Part shown: piece after piece, positions 24,109 through 32,310 of the stretch | Layout of the letters: each line of letters opens with the position of its first letter | Numbering within the stretch: the first letter of the stretch is position 1 | Source: Paracnuella aquatica | GTDB taxonomy: Bacteria; Bacteroidota; Bacteroidia; Chitinophagales; Chitinophagaceae | Direction of reading: 5' to 3' | DNA: 64,000 nucleotides | Assembly (NCBI RefSeq): GCF_003332885.2 | Contig: NZ_QOWJ01000001.1 | Location: forward strand, 1 to 64,000 | The notes under the pieces: model-generated | What the model was told of the DNA's origin: nothing | The model's database searches: none | The model's input: the letters and a program-made list of their open reading frames with translations, nothing else | Position numbers and translations under genes: made by a program

Positions 24109-25302
24109 ATGAAACGTTTTTCCCAAAATATAATCCGGCGGTTTGCCCTCTTTGCAGGTGCAGCCGCTCTTGTAACCGCTTGTAATAAAGACCTTCCCGA
24201 TGCAACACCCATTGCACGGCCTACACCAACAGGTCAATCCATTGCCACGCTCATCAACACTGATCCGGAGTTTTCAACGCTGCGGGCTGCAGTAACCCGT
24301 GCAGGCGCATCGCTCAGCACCACGCTGGCCGATTCAACCGGCACCTTTACTGTTTTTGCACCTACCAATGCGGCTTTCCAGGCATCGGGTATTTCCACGG
24401 CAGTGATCAATGCGTTGCGGCCCGGGCAGGTAGATACCTTGTTGCGTTACCATATTATTGGCGGGCAAAATTATACGCCTACGGCCCTAGCGGAAACCTT
24501 CCCGAATATACAGGCACCATCGCTGTTTGTATTGGCACCACCATCGGCTACGCTGCCCCCGGGCTTGCGGATGTCCTTGTTTCCATCGCGGCGCGGCAAC
24601 AACATTTTTGTAAATAATATTCCGGTAGTCAGCGCCAACATCAGTGCATCGAACGGAACGGTTTATAAAGTGCCGTTTGTCGTGGCGCCACCCACGCAGT
24701 TCCTTTGGGATCGCATCAACAACGATGCTGATTTTACCTTTTTAAAAGCAGCCATTCAACGCGCCGACAGTGGCACTGCGGCGGCCAGTACTTTACAGGC
24801 TGCTTTGCAAAATCCGGCCGCCAGCCTTACTGTATTTGCGCCATCCAATGCAGCATTCCAGGCGCTGCTCACCGGCCAGATCACGATGGCTTTAATGGCG
24901 CAGGGCATGGACCAGGCGAATGCTGCGGGCACGGCTGCTGCGCTGGCTGCTAATCCCGCTGTGTTTTCCAATACTGCCTTTTTTCCTGTACTTACGGCAC
25001 AAGTGGTGAAAGCGGTAGTGGTGTATCACTTGTTGGGTAAACGAGCTTTCTCGATTAATCTGCCGGCAACTGCTACCAATGTGCCTACATTGCTGAACAG
25101 TGCAGTGGCAGCGCATCCGGGAGTAACGCTGCAGGCAACGCTGACACCGATGGGTGTAACCGCTGCTACTGTGAAAGGTTTGGCCAACCCAGCGCCGGCC
25201 AACATCCAGATCAATCCTACACCGGCACCTGGCGGCACCAGCGACCAGCATTACATCAATGGCGTGTTGCATAAAATTGACCAGGTGCTGCGGCCGCAAT
25301 AA
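24109..25302 (+). CDS. Fasciclin (FAS1) domain lipoprotein
   Basis: A 397-residue exported lipoprotein (signal to LVTAC, Cys 25). Two FAS1 domains follow: the first at about 40-190 (TFTVFAPTNAAFQASGIS, then a YHIIGGQNY stretch) and the second at about 205-395 (LTVFAPSNAAFQALL, VVYHLLGKRAFS, HYINGVLHKIDQVLRPQ). FAS1 domains mediate cell-surface adhesion or protein and polysaccharide interaction. It lies directly behind the TonB-dependent receptor with only 27 bases between, so it is very probably co-transcribed and may be its surface partner. A terminator follows 22 bases past the stop. Confidence 0.9.
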   Translation: MKRFSQNIIRRFALFAGAAALVTACNKDLPDATPIARPTPTGQSIATLINTDPEFSTLRAAVTRAGASLSTTLADSTGTFTVFAPTNAAFQASGISTAVINALRPGQVDTLLRYHIIGGQNYTPTALAETFPNIQAPSLFVLAPPSATLPPGLRMSLFPSRRGNNIFVNNIPVVSANISASNGTVYKVPFVVAPPTQFLWDRINNDADFTFLKAAIQRADSGTAAASTLQAALQNPAASLTVFAPSNAAFQALLTGQITMALMAQGMDQANAAGTAAALAANPAVFSNTAFFPVLTAQVVKAVVVYHLLGKRAFSINLPATATNVPTLLNSAVAAHPGVTLQATLTPMGVTAATVKGLANPAPANIQINPTPAPGGTSDQHYINGVLHKIDQVLRPQ

Positions 25303-25323
25303 GTATTGCTTTTATATTTTATA

Positions 25324-25355
25324 AAAAATGCCCCGATTTAGGTCGGGGCATTTTT
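25324..25355 (+). terminator. Terminator of the receptor-fasciclin operon
   Basis: AAAAATGCCCCGA / TCGGGGCATTTTT stem with a 6-base loop; the 13-bp stem is perfect and ends in T5. Confidence 0.9.
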
Positions 25356-25459
25356 GTTTGAGGGTGAAGTGGTTGTTTTTTAAGCAATAGCTTTTTTGTT
25401 TTGGTTTTATTTTATTGCTCCTGTGATTAAAACCTTCGAAGTAAAAAGCGGCCTCGTTC

Positions 25460-25585
25460 CTGTCATCCTGAGCGCAGCGAAGGATCTGAGTTCTTTCATT
25501 GAAGTTGCTATGATATACATGCAAACGCATCTTCAAAACTCTTTTTATTGCCAGCTCAGATCCTTCGCTGCGCTCAGGATGACAG
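25460..25585. repeat. CATCCTGAGCGCAGCGAAGGATC inverted-repeat element, 31-bp arms
   Basis: Two perfectly complementary 31-base arms (25460-25490 and 25555-25585) of the type gtcatcctgagcgcagcg face each other across 64 AT-rich bases. The arms are GC-rich and the sequence is the well-known dispersed-repeat type that produces spurious open frames on both strands; the frames here are not genes. Positions between the fasciclin terminator and the element show no other feature. Confidence 0.7.
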
Positions 25586-25701
25586 AGCAAAGTGCATGAT
25601 GATTGAATAAGCGTAGGAGATGTGTAGCGTGTAAGATATTTCCATCGACAACTCACTACATCACCTTAAAATATACCGGCAACTTTTTCACTACCCCACA
25701 A

Positions 25702-25738
25702 AAAAAATCCGCCGCACCAAGGTGCAGCGGACTTTTTT
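25702..25738 (-). terminator. Terminator of the coiled-coil membrane protein gene
   Basis: Stem TCCGCCGCACC / GGTGCAGCGGA with one mismatch, flanked by A7 and T6; it sits 22 bases past the stop at 25760 on the minus strand. Confidence 0.85.
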
Positions 25739-25759
25739 AAGGATATGGGAAGAATGATC

Positions 25760-26746
25760 TTATCCGAACAAGCCGCCTTTTTTCAGGCTGCGTACGCCTT
25801 CGGCAATTTTCAAACCATTTTGGTAAATCTCAATCTTGTAGTTACCGGTTTGGAAATCGCTCTGACGCAGGGGAACCTGCACAGTTTTGCGGGTGCCTTG
25901 TTCGTAGTCGATGGTGGTCTTATAGGTAAATTGTTTGTCGCCTTCGCTACGGGTGCTCAGCATGCCTGAGCCCAGGTTTGCATCGTTGATCACCTGTCCG
26001 CTGGGAGCAGTCACGATCACATACAGGTCGGCAGGACCGGAACGGGCAATGCGGTTTTCAACATCAAAAGAAACCAGCAGCTTGTCTACACGCTTAGCAT
26101 TGGAAGTTTCTTTTTCCTTGCCGTTGCGTTTTTCGTTTACGGGTTTGATTTGAATATTAGAAGCAGTGAATGTAGAGGCTACGTCAACAGTAGAAGCCAG
26201 CTCGTCACGCTCAGAAGTTGTGGTTTGCAGGTTTGTTTCCAGCACCTGGCGTTCTTGCGACAACTGGGTGTTGTTGGCAGCCAGCTCCTGGTTTTCACCG
26301 GTCAGGCGGGCCACTTCCATTTCCAGGTTGGCGATCTTGCCATTCAGTTCACCGATCAGTGTACGTGCACGGCGAAGGTCGGCGTCTGACGCGTTTTTAT
26401 TGCGCATGATGCGATCGATCTCGCTACGCAAACGAGTAATGTCTGTTTGACGCTCACCAAGCTGGCCTTGCAGGTTGTTGTTGTTGCCGGTCAGTGAATC
26501 CAAACGGGTCAACGACTCGTTGTACAGGATCTGCACAGAATCGCGGGCCGACATTGCGGTGTTGGCTTGTGTTTGCGTAATCTGGATTTGTTCGTCAGCC
26601 TTGTTTTTGTCGTACAGGAAATAACCCCATGTACCTAAAAGGCCGGCGGCAAGCACGCCAATAAGTACGTTTTTAGTTGTGTTGCCGTTGTTATCGTTGC
26701 CGGTGTTTTGCGGCTGATTGGCGGATGGATAGTTAGTGTTTGCCAT
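25760..26746 (-). CDS. Membrane-anchored coiled-coil protein of unknown function
   Basis: A 328-residue protein with a short Asn/Thr-rich N-terminus, a single hydrophobic segment at about 26-43 (NVLIGVLAAGLLGTWGYFL) and a long heptad-rich coiled coil at about 55-190 (many Leu/Asn/Glu/Gln, SRERDELAS type). The rest (about 190-328) is a compact beta-rich domain with KLLVSFDVENRIARSGPADLYVIVTAPSGQ, which ends in KKGGLFG. Such proteins are common in Bacteroidota and are annotated as hypothetical; a spacer or stress role is conceivable but unproven. It is a single gene with its own terminator. Confidence 0.75.
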   Translation of the reverse strand: MANTNYPSANQPQNTGNDNNGNTTKNVLIGVLAAGLLGTWGYFLYDKNKADEQIQITQTQANTAMSARDSVQILYNESLTRLDSLTGNNNNLQGQLGERQTDITRLRSEIDRIMRNKNASDADLRRARTLIGELNGKIANLEMEVARLTGENQELAANNTQLSQERQVLETNLQTTTSERDELASTVDVASTFTASNIQIKPVNEKRNGKEKETSNAKRVDKLLVSFDVENRIARSGPADLYVIVTAPSGQVINDANLGSGMLSTRSEGDKQFTYKTTIDYEQGTRKTVQVPLRQSDFQTGNYKIEIYQNGLKIAEGVRSLKKGGLFG

Positions 26747-26874
26747 CTTGAATGTTTTTGATTTCAGATTACGTTCTTTGTATGGAAAAATAGAGCCGTA
26801 GAAATTTCGAGGCCGAACTTTCGAAAATCGTGCCAGAAAGGTAAGTAATTGATTTATAGTATTTAACTCAAAGT

Positions 26875-27879
26875 ATGACGCCCGATAAAATAATTGGTGA
26901 CCTGAAGAAAAAGAATTTTAAAGCCGTGTATTGGCTGGAGGGCGAAGAAGAGTTTTTTATCGACCAGGTAGTGCAATTTGCAGAGCATCAATTACTGCCT
27001 GAAAGTGAAGCCGGGTTTAACTTAACGGTGATGTATGGTAAGGATACCGATTGGGCAACAGTGGTGAATGCATGCCGCCGTTATCCCATGTTTGCCGAGC
27101 AGCAGGTAGTGATTTTAAAAGAAGCGCAGGAGATGCGGCAGATTGAAAAACTGGAAGCTTATGTGGATAAACCTTTAACCAGCACGCTGCTTTTTGTTGC
27201 TTATAAAAATAAAAAAGTGGACGGCCGCACCAAGCTGGCCAAACTGCTGAAAGAAAAAGGTGTGTTGCTCAGCACCAAAAAATTATATGATAATGAGTTG
27301 CCGGACTGGACCAGCAATATGGTGCGCAGCAAGGGTTTTACCATTACGCCAAAAGCATTGCACCTGCTGATCGATCATATTGGCAACGACCTGAGCCGGC
27401 TGCGCAATGAAATAGATAAACTGGCCCTCAACCTGGGGGAACGGAAAAGCATAACCGAAGATGACATTGAGCAATACATTGGCGTAAGCAAAGAGTTCAA
27501 CGTATTTGAATTGCAGCAGGCCATGGGCCGCCGCGACCTGTACAAAGCAGTGCGCATCCTGCAATATTTTGAAGGCAATCCAAAGGCCGGTCCCATACAA
27601 TTGATTTTGCCGTCCTTGTATAATTTTTTCAGTAAAGTGCTGCTGGTGCACTCGGCGCCATCGAAAGACGAGCAGGCCCTGGCAACCTATATGGGCGTGA
27701 ATAAATTTTTTGTCCGCGATTACCTGCAAGCCGCGCAACGCTACAGCCAGGCATCGGTTGAAGGCATTATTTTATTGCTGCATCATTACAACCTGCGGGC
27801 TGTTGGTGTGAACGATGCCGGCACCGATGATATGGAATTGATGAAAGAGTTTGTGGCTAAAGCAATGGGCGAAGGGTAG
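26875..27879 (+). CDS. holA: DNA polymerase III subunit delta
   Basis: A 334-residue AAA+-like clamp-loader subunit that opens the beta clamp during replication. It shows the delta layout: an N-terminal domain beginning MTPDKIIGDLKKKNFKAVYWLEGEEEFFIDQVV with the degenerate nucleotide-binding region, central helices (ISDLRNEIDKLALN-like: GNDLSRLRNEIDKLALNLG at about 163-181) and a C-terminal helical collar (about 210-334). Length agrees with Bacteroidota HolA (about 330-350). No sign of the Walker A motif, as expected for delta. It is a monocistronic gene between a membrane coiled-coil protein and ribF. Confidence 0.9.
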   Translation: MTPDKIIGDLKKKNFKAVYWLEGEEEFFIDQVVQFAEHQLLPESEAGFNLTVMYGKDTDWATVVNACRRYPMFAEQQVVILKEAQEMRQIEKLEAYVDKPLTSTLLFVAYKNKKVDGRTKLAKLLKEKGVLLSTKKLYDNELPDWTSNMVRSKGFTITPKALHLLIDHIGNDLSRLRNEIDKLALNLGERKSITEDDIEQYIGVSKEFNVFELQQAMGRRDLYKAVRILQYFEGNPKAGPIQLILPSLYNFFSKVLLVHSAPSKDEQALATYMGVNKFFVRDYLQAAQRYSQASVEGIILLLHHYNLRAVGVNDAGTDDMELMKEFVAKAMGEG

Positions 27880-27981
27880 CGAAGGAATTAGGAATTTTTA
27901 ATGATGAATGATGAATTAATAGTTGATGTGCTGAATCCTTATGTAGCGAATAATCAATAATCAGCAATCTATAATTTGCCA

Positions 27982-28911
27982 TTACAAATTTTCCAACATC
28001 CGCACACTATCCCTTTTATCCTGGTCAATTTGTGCGGTCAGTGCTTCCAGGCTTGCATACCGCTCTTGTGGCCGCAGGTAATGGTGTACCGATACCTGCA
28101 AGGTCTGTCCATAAATTTCGCGGTCAAAATCAAACAGGTTGACTTCTACTTTTTCAATAGTATCGTTTACCGTAGGTCGGGTGCCAATGGATAGCATGCC
28201 TTTATACACCGCATTTTCAATTGTTGCAGTAACAGCATATACCCCTTCGCCTAAATGAATTTTATCCTCATCGTTGTACACCAGGTTGGCGGTTGGATAG
28301 CCAAGCGTACGGCCAAGTTTATCGCCGTGCACCACGGTGCCTGTAAAAAAAAACGGGTAGCCCAGCGCTTTGTTGGCGGTTTCAACTTCGCTGCCCAATA
28401 GCGCATGCCTTATTTTGGTGCTGCTGATTTCAATAGCATCAAGCAGGTGCTGCGGTATCTCTACCAACTGGTAATGAAACAGCGGCGCTTTTTCTTCGAG
28501 CAGTTTAAAATTGCCTTTCCGCCCACGGCCAAAATGATGGTCGTAACCAATGATGATGGTATGCGGATGAAAACGGCGGATCAAAAAATCGGTAATATAT
28601 TCTTCGGCGCTTAGGCTGGCAAAATCCTGGTTAAAGGGCACCACCACCAGGTGATCGACGCCCTGCGCCTGGAGCAGCGCCACTTTTTCCTCCAATGTAT
28701 TGATCAATTGCAGCGGCACGCCGGGGTACACAATCTTGCGGGGATGCGGGTGAAAGGTAATGATCACCGTTTCGCCGCCCACAGCCGTGGCTTCTTTTTT
28801 CAGGGCGGCAATAATTTGCTGGTGGCCCTGGTGCACGCCATCAAAAGTGCCAATGGTAAGCACCGCGTTACGGAAGGGTGGAAGCGACTCTGTTTGAAAA
28901 TGTACCTGCAT
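27982..28911 (-). CDS. ribF: Bifunctional riboflavin kinase / FAD synthetase
   Basis: A 309-residue cytoplasmic enzyme that phosphorylates riboflavin to FMN and adenylates FMN to FAD. N-terminal FAD synthetase: TIGTFDGVHQGHQQII (about 20-35) with the HxGH-like signature and HPHPRKIV, then ISSTKIRHALLGSEVETANKALG (about 163-185). C-terminal flavokinase: GTVVHGDKLGRTLGYPTANL (about 192-211), GVYAVTATIEN and the TRPTVN/EVNLFDFDREIYG segments. The start at 28911 (MQVHFQTESLPP) is chosen over the 29031 Met because a promoter-like TATCTTCG ends eight bases before it. Divergent from purM. Confidence 0.93.
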   Translation of the reverse strand: MQVHFQTESLPPFRNAVLTIGTFDGVHQGHQQIIAALKKEATAVGGETVIITFHPHPRKIVYPGVPLQLINTLEEKVALLQAQGVDHLVVVPFNQDFASLSAEEYITDFLIRRFHPHTIIIGYDHHFGRGRKGNFKLLEEKAPLFHYQLVEIPQHLLDAIEISSTKIRHALLGSEVETANKALGYPFFFTGTVVHGDKLGRTLGYPTANLVYNDEDKIHLGEGVYAVTATIENAVYKGMLSIGTRPTVNDTIEKVEVNLFDFDREIYGQTLQVSVHHYLRPQERYASLEALTAQIDQDKRDSVRMLENL

Positions 28912-28919
28912 GCGAACCG

Positions 28920-28927
28920 CGAAGATA
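28920..28927 (-). promoter_or_regulatory. Putative -7 promoter element of ribF (near-leaderless)
   Basis: TATCTTCG followed by CGG on the minus strand, ending eight bases before the ribF ATG. One change from TAnnTTTG. Confidence 0.4.
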
Positions 28928-29130
28928 AGCGAAGGTTGTTTTGGAGTTGGTAGTTTGGGGTTTGCGGTTTTTAGTTGGGTGGGCTCAGGCTTTTTTAAAC
29001 AAAAACATATCGGCGCAAATGCCTGCATCAAAACTGGAAAAACTCCTGCCAGCCAATCTCAATCCTTTTGCCCTCCAGTACGAAATACAAACTACGGCCT
29101 CCAAACCCTAAACTACAAACTCCTTTAACC

Positions 29131-29138
29131 TACCTTTG
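29131..29138 (+). promoter_or_regulatory. -7 promoter element of purM
   Basis: TACCTTTG, an exact TAnnTTTG match, followed by CGCC, lying 20 bases before the ATG. The upstream gap (28938-29130) holds short repeats rather than other elements. Confidence 0.65.
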
Positions 29139-29158
29139 CGCCTGATAAATATTACCTC

Positions 29159-30346
29159 ATGTCGTTATATGCCAAACGCGGCGTAAGTGCCCAGAAAGAA
29201 GAAGTTCACGCAGCCACAAAAAACCTTGACAAAGGCCTGTACCCGCGGGCTTTTTGCAAAATATACCCCGATGTGCTGGGTGGCGACGAAGCCTGGGTAA
29301 ACGTGATGCACGCCGATGGGGCCGGCACCAAAAGCATTTTGGCGTATCTCTATTGGCGTGAAACCGGCGATGTGTCGGTGTGGAAAGGCATTGCGCAGGA
29401 TGCTATTGTGATGAACACCGACGACCTGTTGTGTGTAGGCATCACCGATAAATTGTTATACTCTTCGTCTATTGACCGCAACAAATCGCGGATCCCCGCC
29501 GAAGTGCTGCAAGCGCTGATCGATGGCTCACAGGAGTTTTTCGATACCATGCGCCAGCACCAGGTGGACATTACTTTTATGGGTGGCGAAACCGCCGATG
29601 TGGGTGATGTGGTACGCACCGTGGCGGTGAACGGCACCATGACTGCCCGTTGGCCGAAAGCTAAACTGGTGACCAACGAAGGCATTGCCCCTGGCCAGGT
29701 GATCGTTGGTTTTTCATCGTACGGGCAATCGGTGTATGAAAACGAATACAACAGCGGTATTGGCTCCAATGGGCTTACATCGGCACGGCATGATGTATTG
29801 CAGAAAAAATACAAAGTCGAGTATCCTGAATCACTGGATGAAGCTATGGATGATGCCGTGGCTTATATCGGCAAACATTCGGTAACGGATCCTGTTGCCA
29901 TTCAATACCGGAACGAAAATTTTGATGTGCCTGCAGGCAAATTGCTCTTGTCGCCTACCCGCACATTCGCACCGCTGGCCAAGCGCATTTTGTCGGAACA
30001 ATTTGATGCAGTGAAAGGTATGATCCACTGTAGTGGTGGCGGCCAAACCAAGTGCATGAAATACATGCCCGATGGCGTGCAGGTGATTAAAGACAATCTG
30101 ATTGATGCACCGGAAATTTTCCGCCTCATCCAGCAAAGCAGCGGCGCCGATGCACGGGAAATGTACCAGGTGTTTAACATGGGTTGCCGCCTGGAAATTT
30201 ATACCGAAGAAAGCGCAGCTGCGCAAATGATTGCTACCGCAAACAGCCTGAGCATTGAAGCACAGGTTATTGGAAGGGTGGAGGCAGCTAGCGGTCAGGA
30301 ACTGCTGGTAAAAGCCGGCGAAGCACAAATTGTCTACAATTTTTAA
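29159..30346 (+). CDS. purM: Phosphoribosylformylglycinamidine cyclo-ligase (AIR synthase), long form
   Basis: A 395-residue AIR synthase of the PurM/SelD/HypE superfamily, converting FGAM to AIR with ATP in purine synthesis. The N-terminus YAKRGVSAQKEEVHAATKN, the GAGTKSILAYLY nucleotide loop (about 55-66), DLLCVGITDKL, the MGGETADVGDVVR (about 140-152) and the VIVGFSSYGQSVYENEYNSGIGSNGLTSARHDV region near 190 are all recognisable. It is the Bacteroidota/Chlorobi long form, about 390 residues, rather than the 345-residue proteobacterial form. It is followed by a long bidirectional terminator and is not linked to purC. Confidence 0.93.
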   Translation: MSLYAKRGVSAQKEEVHAATKNLDKGLYPRAFCKIYPDVLGGDEAWVNVMHADGAGTKSILAYLYWRETGDVSVWKGIAQDAIVMNTDDLLCVGITDKLLYSSSIDRNKSRIPAEVLQALIDGSQEFFDTMRQHQVDITFMGGETADVGDVVRTVAVNGTMTARWPKAKLVTNEGIAPGQVIVGFSSYGQSVYENEYNSGIGSNGLTSARHDVLQKKYKVEYPESLDEAMDDAVAYIGKHSVTDPVAIQYRNENFDVPAGKLLLSPTRTFAPLAKRILSEQFDAVKGMIHCSGGGQTKCMKYMPDGVQVIKDNLIDAPEIFRLIQQSSGADAREMYQVFNMGCRLEIYTEESAAAQMIATANSLSIEAQVIGRVEAASGQELLVKAGEAQIVYNF

Positions 30347-30348
30347 AC

Positions 30349-30406
30349 AATAAACCATATAAAAATTGCCGGAAATTCTCTTCCGGCAATTTTTATATGG
30401 TTTATT
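30349..30406 (+). terminator. Long hairpin terminator between purM and the M56 gene
   Basis: A 26-bp perfect stem (arms 30349-30374 and 30381-30406) with a 6-base loop; its core is AAAAATTGCCGGAA / TTCCGGCAATTTTT. It can end transcripts from both convergent genes. Confidence 0.9.
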
Positions 30407-30472
30407 CTAAGGTTGCGAAAACAATCGATTTTAGTAAACCATTTTTAAGCATTAGGCTTAGTCCAGTTTCGG

Positions 30473-31149
30473 TTATTCTTGCTTTGAAGCCCCAGGCTTT
30501 TTCAAATTAATTTCTATTACTCCATACTTACCTTTTTCGCCATATTTTTCCGTAGCTGACTTGTGTTTCAAAACATTAATGCTTTCAATATCCGCCGGCT
30601 TATACAAATCATCCAGCTTGCCGGTGGTGGCCAGCGTGCCTTTTTCTTTTCCATCTACAACCACCAGTACACGGTCGTCAATGGAGGGCGGTGGAGGGGG
30701 CGTTGGCATTTTTGATATCACTGGCGGCGGAGGTGGCGGAGGGTTTAACAAGCCTCTTTCTTTTGCTTGTTGTTCGGTAAGGATTTCCTTTTTGCCGTTT
30801 TTATAAATAATGGTGATGGTTTTTTCTTTGTCCTTTTTGTTTACATGTATTTCCTTGATATCATCAGCAACAGGTTTGGCCGGAATGGTGTCCGTGATAA
30901 CTGATGTTGATAATTTAAGTACAGCCTCTTTTTTGTTGGTGCCATTACTTTTCGGGGTGCCTTTGCTGTTGGGCCGGCTGTTGTTAACTGCTGGCGCGGG
31001 GGCAATAGTGGTTACTGTTGGTGCAACTTCTGGTGCAGCAAGATGATCATTGCTATTTGTTTTCTTTTTTGAAAATGCAAACAGCAGCAGTGCGCAAAGA
31101 GGAATGGATAGAATGCGCCCCAGGTAAGCATTGCGCGGAGCTTTTAATG
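30473..31149 (-). pseudogene. C-terminal part of the M56 antirepressor, displaced by one frame
   Basis: Downstream of the frameshift, the minus strand is open from near 31149 to the stop at 30473 in the next frame. It encodes KAPRNAYLGRILSIPLCALL, a hydrophobic segment, an Asn/Thr/Pro-rich linker, a poly-Pro tract (LLNPPPPPPPVI), and a C-terminal domain ending YGEKGKYGVIEINLKKPGASKQE. The motif ADIESINVLKHKSATEKYGEKGKYGVI resembles TonB-receptor plug sequences, as in many Bacteroidota M56 proteins. No start codon of its own is convincing: it reads continuously from the upstream frame once one A is removed at the A7 run, so this is the C-terminal half of a single gene of about 486 residues, not a separate one. 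Confidence 0.8.
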
Positions 31150-31934
31150 TTTTTTTGTAACATGGCTAATCGTCGTTTTATGGGTTGTTGAAAAAATGGG
31201 TTGATCAATTGGTTGTATTGCGTACTGTAGGCCGATTGCAGGATCATGGCTGCAAGCGACTCAACACCCGCATTACCTACTGCTTTTTTATCGGCAATAA
31301 ATTCGTGGATCAATTGCAACTCGCGGTGGATGAGCCAAAAAACCGGGTTGACCCAGAAAAGCGCCAGCACCAGTTGCATCATCATTTTATCTACCGAATG
31401 ATGTTCCTGAATGTGCACCAACTCGTGCCGGAAAATAGATTGCCCACCCGGTGACTGCAGCTCGATGTCTTTTTTCCAAAACAGCCAACTGAAAAAAGAA
31501 AATGGTGCTGCAGGATGGTGTGTGGAAACAAATGAAACCTGCCCTAGTTGCTGCACCGGCGATTTACGGAATAGGCGGGCAATTTGTAGTAGGCCAAATA
31601 ACAACCTGCCGATTAAAATGGCCGCAATGCATCCATATACAGATGCCATCCAATTGGCAGCGCTCCAACGGCTCGCTTCGTTTGCACCAAGCGTTATTTC
31701 ATTGCCACTACTGATAAAAATATTGGAAAAATCAACCGCTTGTTGCGGCCCCTGCATGGCAAACAATCCGGGCATCGGTATCAATGGAAAAATCAGTGAA
31801 AAAAGCACCGTAGCAAGCAGGTAAAACCGGTTCCATTGGTGAAAAATACGGTTGCGCAAGGCCAGCAAATAATAGGCGTACAGCGCACCGGAGCAAACCA
31901 CCATTTTGATCAGGTAAACAATTGCTTCGTTCAT
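31053..31934 (-). CDS. M56-family (BlaR1-type) metallopeptidase antirepressor, frameshifted at 31150-31156
   Basis: The frame begins MNEAIVYLIKMVVCS and carries the M56/BlaR1 layout: transmembrane segments over about 1-125, then the zinc-protease motif FRHELVHIQEHHSVDK (HELVH, near residue 170) and a downstream EFIADKKAV Glu (near residue 211). Such proteins cleave or control the partner BlaI repressor after sensing an envelope signal. After MLQKNIKSS the protein loses homology and stops early at 31053; one base fewer in the A7 run (31150-31156 on the plus strand as T7) restores KTLKAPRNAYLGRILS, the normal continuation. Start and the neighbouring blaI stop overlap by four bases (ATGA), a translational coupling. 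Whether the frameshift is real, slippage or a sequencing error is unknown. Confidence 0.85.
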   Translation of the reverse strand: MNEAIVYLIKMVVCSGALYAYYLLALRNRIFHQWNRFYLLATVLFSLIFPLIPMPGLFAMQGPQQAVDFSNIFISSGNEITLGANEASRWSAANWMASVYGCIAAILIGRLLFGLLQIARLFRKSPVQQLGQVSFVSTHHPAAPFSFFSWLFWKKDIELQSPGGQSIFRHELVHIQEHHSVDKMMMQLVLALFWVNPVFWLIHRELQLIHEFIADKKAVGNAGVESLAAMILQSAYSTQYNQLINPFFQQPIKRRLAMLQKNIKSSAQCLPGAHSIHSSLRTAAVCIFKKENK

Positions 31935-32293
31935 CGTTTATCTTTTTTGAGTTGTGCCAAAAGGGTTTCCAGTTCCTCTACGCTTAGGTTATTTTCTTTT
32001 ACCATAAACGAAACCGCTTCGGTAAACGAGCCGCTGAAATAGCTTTTCACAAGGTTGCGGAAACTTGATTTTGAATATGCGTCTTTACTCACCAGCGGAT
32101 GATACTGGAACTGCCGCCCGAATGCCTTGGTGCCCACAAATTCTTTTTCCACCAGTATTTTCAGGATGGTGGCAATAGTGTTTTGGTGCGGCTTGGGTGT
32201 GGGAAAGGCTTCCATTATATCGCGGATAAAACCTTCGCCAATTTGCCACAGCACCTGCATCACCTGTTCTTCTGCCTTGGTCAGCGTTTTCAT
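31931..32293 (-). CDS. BlaI/MecI/CopY-family transcriptional repressor
   Basis: A 120-residue winged-helix DNA-binding repressor. The sequence opens MKTLTKAEEQVMQVLWQIGEGFIRDIMEAFPTPKPHQNTIATILKILVEKEFVG, whose KPHQNTIATILKILVEK recognition helix is typical of the BlaI group; the C-terminal helices (SVEELETLLAQLKK) form the dimer interface. Its last codons overlap the M56 start, so repressor and sensor are translated together, as in bla and mec regulons. Two dyad sites and a -7-like element directly upstream suggest it represses its own operon. Target genes besides this operon are not visible. Confidence 0.92.
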   Translation of the reverse strand: MKTLTKAEEQVMQVLWQIGEGFIRDIMEAFPTPKPHQNTIATILKILVEKEFVGTKAFGRQFQYHPLVSKDAYSKSSFRNLVKSYFSGSFTEAVSFMVKENNLSVEELETLLAQLKKDKR

Positions 32294-32310
32294 TGTTGTT
32301 GGTTATAATT

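Noticed and set aside
25312-25656. Open frames on both strands in the gap after the fasciclin gene
   Set aside because: They are produced by the dispersed inverted repeat at 25460-25585 (the well-known spurious frames reading HPERSEGSE and ILSAAKDLSS) and by the terminator, so they are not genes.
31140-31160. Programmed -1 ribosomal frameshift at the A_AAA_AAC heptamer of the M56 gene
   Set aside because: The heptamer is present, but the -1 frame meets TAA two codons later, while the correct continuation is in the +1 (one base skipped) frame. A -1 shift therefore cannot restore the protein; slippage that removes one A or a sequencing error can.
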